A program made the translations under genes and the position numbers. Shown here one piece after another: positions 62,164 to 64,000 of a DNA stretch of 64,000 nucleotides. The DNA lies in the NCBI RefSeq assembly GCF_000013345.1, contig NC_007777.1:868001-932000 (forward strand), read 5' to 3'. The stretch's first letter is position 1; every line of letters starts with the position of its first letter. Below the pieces are notes generated by a model, which saw only the letters and a program-made list of their open reading frames with translations, was not told the origin of the DNA and ran no database searches. This DNA comes from Frankia casuarinae. GTDB lineage: Bacteria; Actinomycetota; Actinomycetes; Frankiales; Frankiaceae.

Positions 62164-63035
62164 TGCGACCGGGTCTGCTGGCGTCGCTGCTGTGGACGGG
62201 CCTGCGCCGCAACCTGGCGATGACCTGTGCCATGATCATAACTGTCACGATCTGCCTGGCGTTGCTGGGGTCGGGCCTGCTCCTGCGGGCGCAGGTGCAC
62301 ACCATCGACGACTTCCTGCTCGACCAGATCGAGGTCGTCGTTGATCTCTCCGATGGCATCACCCCGGGCGAGCGGTCTGCCCTCGATGCCGAGATCGCGG
62401 CGGATCCACTGGTCGCCGACGTGCGGTACGAAAGCAAACAGCAGGTGTACGACCGTTTCCGCCGGGACTTCCGTGGATCGCCCGACGTCCTCGCCGGTGT
62501 CGGACCCGACGACCTGCCCGCGGCGCTACGACTCACGCTTACCGATCCGCGAGCGGCCCGCGACATCGTCGTCACCTACACCGGCCTCGACGGGGTGGAA
62601 GCTGTTCGCGACCAGCGCGGCCTGCTTGACCCGTTGTACCGGTTCCTCGACGCCTTCACAGCGGGCGCTTTCGCCCTCGCCGGCGTGCAGGCCCTGGCGT
62701 CCTTCGCCCTCATCTACACGATGATCCGGATCTCGGCGCACGCCCGGCGACGGGAGACTTCGATCATGAAGATGGTCGGTGCTTCCAACGGAACAATCCG
62801 GGCTCCGTTCGTCTTGGAGATCGCGGCGGTGGGGCTGGTTGGCGGGCTGCTCGCCACGGGCGTGCTTGCGTTGGCGAAGATCTACCTGGTGGACGGCCGG
62901 TTCGCGAAGCAGACGATGTTCCCCCTGTTCGGTTGGTCGGCGGTCTGGGAGACCGCGGCCGTCGTGCTGGGGGTCGGTGTGCTCGCCGCCGCCGTGATGG
63001 CTTCGGTGGCGCTCCGCCGTCATCTGCGGGTCTGA
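62163..63035 (+). CDS. ftsX: cell division protein FtsX
   Basis: 290 residues. First helix near residues 20-42 (MTCAMIITVTICLALLGSGL), a large extracytoplasmic loop with DQIEVVVDLSDGITPGERSA and YESKQQVYDRFRRDF (contacts for peptidoglycan hydrolases), and three C-terminal helices (AGVQALASFALIYTMIRISA; VGLVGGLLATGVLALAKIYL; VVLGVGVLAAAVMASVAL). It forms the membrane part of FtsEX. In many relatives smpB follows; here an HNH gene converges with a 16-bp overlap. Confidence 0.96.
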   Translation: MRPGLLASLLWTGLRRNLAMTCAMIITVTICLALLGSGLLLRAQVHTIDDFLLDQIEVVVDLSDGITPGERSALDAEIAADPLVADVRYESKQQVYDRFRRDFRGSPDVLAGVGPDDLPAALRLTLTDPRAARDIVVTYTGLDGVEAVRDQRGLLDPLYRFLDAFTAGAFALAGVQALASFALIYTMIRISAHARRRETSIMKMVGASNGTIRAPFVLEIAAVGLVGGLLATGVLALAKIYLVDGRFAKQTMFPLFGWSAVWETAAVVLGVGVLAAAVMASVALRRHLRV

Positions 63036-64000
63036 GGCGTCATCCGTCGCTCGGCCCCGGTTCGCTTCGATTCGAACTGGACATCATCCTCGATGAATAC
63101 TTCCTTGAGATAATCTTCGGGTGACACCTCATATTGGCGTCCCTCCGGGCTCGTCCAGGTGAAATGTCCAGGCCTGGGCTGGCACACGGACCATCCCTTC
63201 TGCGTGGATTGATCGGGAGATGATGTGCCCGGCCGCCCCGGTCTTCTCGTAGCTCCTTGCTTGGCGTCACGCCTAGGCCGCTTTTCACCCGAGTGTTTCA
63301 GCCGGTGATGCCTCCGGCATTTTGGCCCGAGGTTCCGCTCGCTCGTCTGGCCACCTCGACGATGCGGCCTGGTATGATCAAGATCGCAGTGAATGGAAGG
63401 CTGCTCGCATCCCGGAAAGACACATGTAGGGTTTCGAGTTCGAACATGACGAGCCAGGGCGGCCGAGGGAAAGCGACGCCGGCTGACCTCCAGAACTCGT
63501 CCTTCCGGCGGATCCATCAGTATCCGCCGCCATGTGCATCGGGGGTTCTCGGCCATCTCGCGAACGAGTCCGGCCGGTATCGGGCCATAACCGGGAAGTT
63601 CCGCCGGCCGTTCCGACATACCCAGCAGACAGGAAGCCGACACGACCACCTGCATCTCGATACTGACACGGTCACGATCCCGCCCCATCAGCAGGTCGTA
63701 GAAAACGTCGGCCCGACGCTGCTCGAGCCCGCGACCGTCCTGCGCACCGCCCGCTCTCCTCGCCAGAAGGTCCACTCGTCGAAACGCCGCGAGCATGCGG
63801 TCCGCCGGAAGCGAGGCCGAGATGCGGCCCATACCATCCGGCTCGGCCCGCACTGTCACCCGACGCGCCTTCGTCGCCCTGCGGCGACGCTGTTCCGCGC
63901 CCTGAGGGTCTACCAGCACCACACGCCGTCGAACGGCGGCCGCGAACGCTGCGTGGCTCGGCCGCCCACCCCGGCGCAGAACCGTCTCCGCCACGTCCGC
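63020..64000 (-). CDS. HNH endonuclease, 13E12/DUF222 type, 5' end off window
   Basis: At least 326 codons; the frame remains open to the right edge (a GTG at 63994 is possible but the family is usually longer). The C-terminal HNH motif is complete: CVFPGC, CDLDHTRPH, CRRHHRLKH. Upstream are the DUF222-like helices (RVDLLARRAGGAQDGRGLEQ; RRADVFYDLLMGRDRDR). After HNH there is a ~100-residue Lys/Arg-rich tail. These are common multicopy actinobacterial genes, related to mycobacterial REP13E12. It converges on ftsX. Confidence 0.85.
   Translation of the reverse strand, partial: ADVAETVLRRGGRPSHAAFAAAVRRRVVLVDPQGAEQRRRRATKARRVTVRAEPDGMGRISASLPADRMLAAFRRVDLLARRAGGAQDGRGLEQRRADVFYDLLMGRDRDRVSIEMQVVVSASCLLGMSERPAELPGYGPIPAGLVREMAENPRCTWRRILMDPPEGRVLEVSRRRFPSAALARHVRTRNPTCVFPGCEQPSIHCDLDHTRPHRRGGQTSERNLGPKCRRHHRLKHSGEKRPRRDAKQGATRRPGRPGTSSPDQSTQKGWSVCQPRPGHFTWTSPEGRQYEVSPEDYLKEVFIEDDVQFESKRTGAERRMTPQTRR

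Overview
The window is chromosomal DNA of a high-GC actinobacterium. Very high third-position GC, frequent GTG starts and actinobacterial families (DUF5719, DUF3499, DUF6912, the Rv3235 family, BldD, a 13E12-type HNH protein) point to a Frankia-like filamentous actinomycete. The genus is an inference. I saw no rRNA, tRNA, CRISPR array or intact insertion sequence.

Layout. (1) About 1-7.7 kb: envelope and sugar-nucleotide block: DUF5719 protein, manA, a zincin-like protein, a DUF3499 protein, a phosphomannomutase, a Trm112-like protein and a SIS-domain isomerase. (2) 7.7-19.8 kb: a class A penicillin-binding protein, then the RDD / SpoIIM / DUF58 / MoxR / DUF4350 / DUF4129 / membrane-protein cluster, with an orphan solute-binding lipoprotein inside it. 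(3) 20-29 kb: comF, long-form hpf, an orphan NarL-type regulator, a GNAT enzyme, secA, an Rv3235-family protein and a LysM membrane protein. (4) 29-51 kb: a Tad (Flp pilus) locus in three pieces. cpaB-like and cpaE-like genes are at 30.2-32.3 kb, cpaF-tadB-tadC-pilin-tadE-tadE at 39.4-44.0 kb, and a tadG-like gene at 50.2-50.9 kb. The first gap holds a BldD homologue, a patatin-like lipase, a DUF6912 protein, a membrane-anchored helix-hairpin-helix protein and a double-PAS protein. The second gap holds a reverse-strand cassette: a 1160-residue P-loop NTPase / TPR / APH-kinase fusion, a CocE/NonD-type hydrolase and a frameshifted ABC-permease remnant. (5) 51-64 kb: a TPR-like protein, prfB, a polysaccharide deacetylase-like protein, a nitrite-assimilation block (HemD-winged-helix regulator of the NnaR type, nirB, nirD, cobA), a small zinc-ribbon membrane protein, ftsE, ftsX and an HNH endonuclease running off the right edge.

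How the genes work together. NirBD reduces nitrite to ammonium with siroheme, CobA makes the siroheme precursor, and the HemD-like regulator is divergently placed to control them. The MoxR-type block probably serves envelope or protein-complex maturation. The Tad genes should build a surface pilus. The BldD homologue keeps all four charged residues of the cyclic-di-GMP motif and could link the locus to development.

Most unusual: the NTPase-TPR-APH kinase fusion inside the pilus locus, the BldD homologue in the same locus, and the recurrence of short tandem repeats, mostly 15 or 18 bp, in linkers of many unrelated genes.
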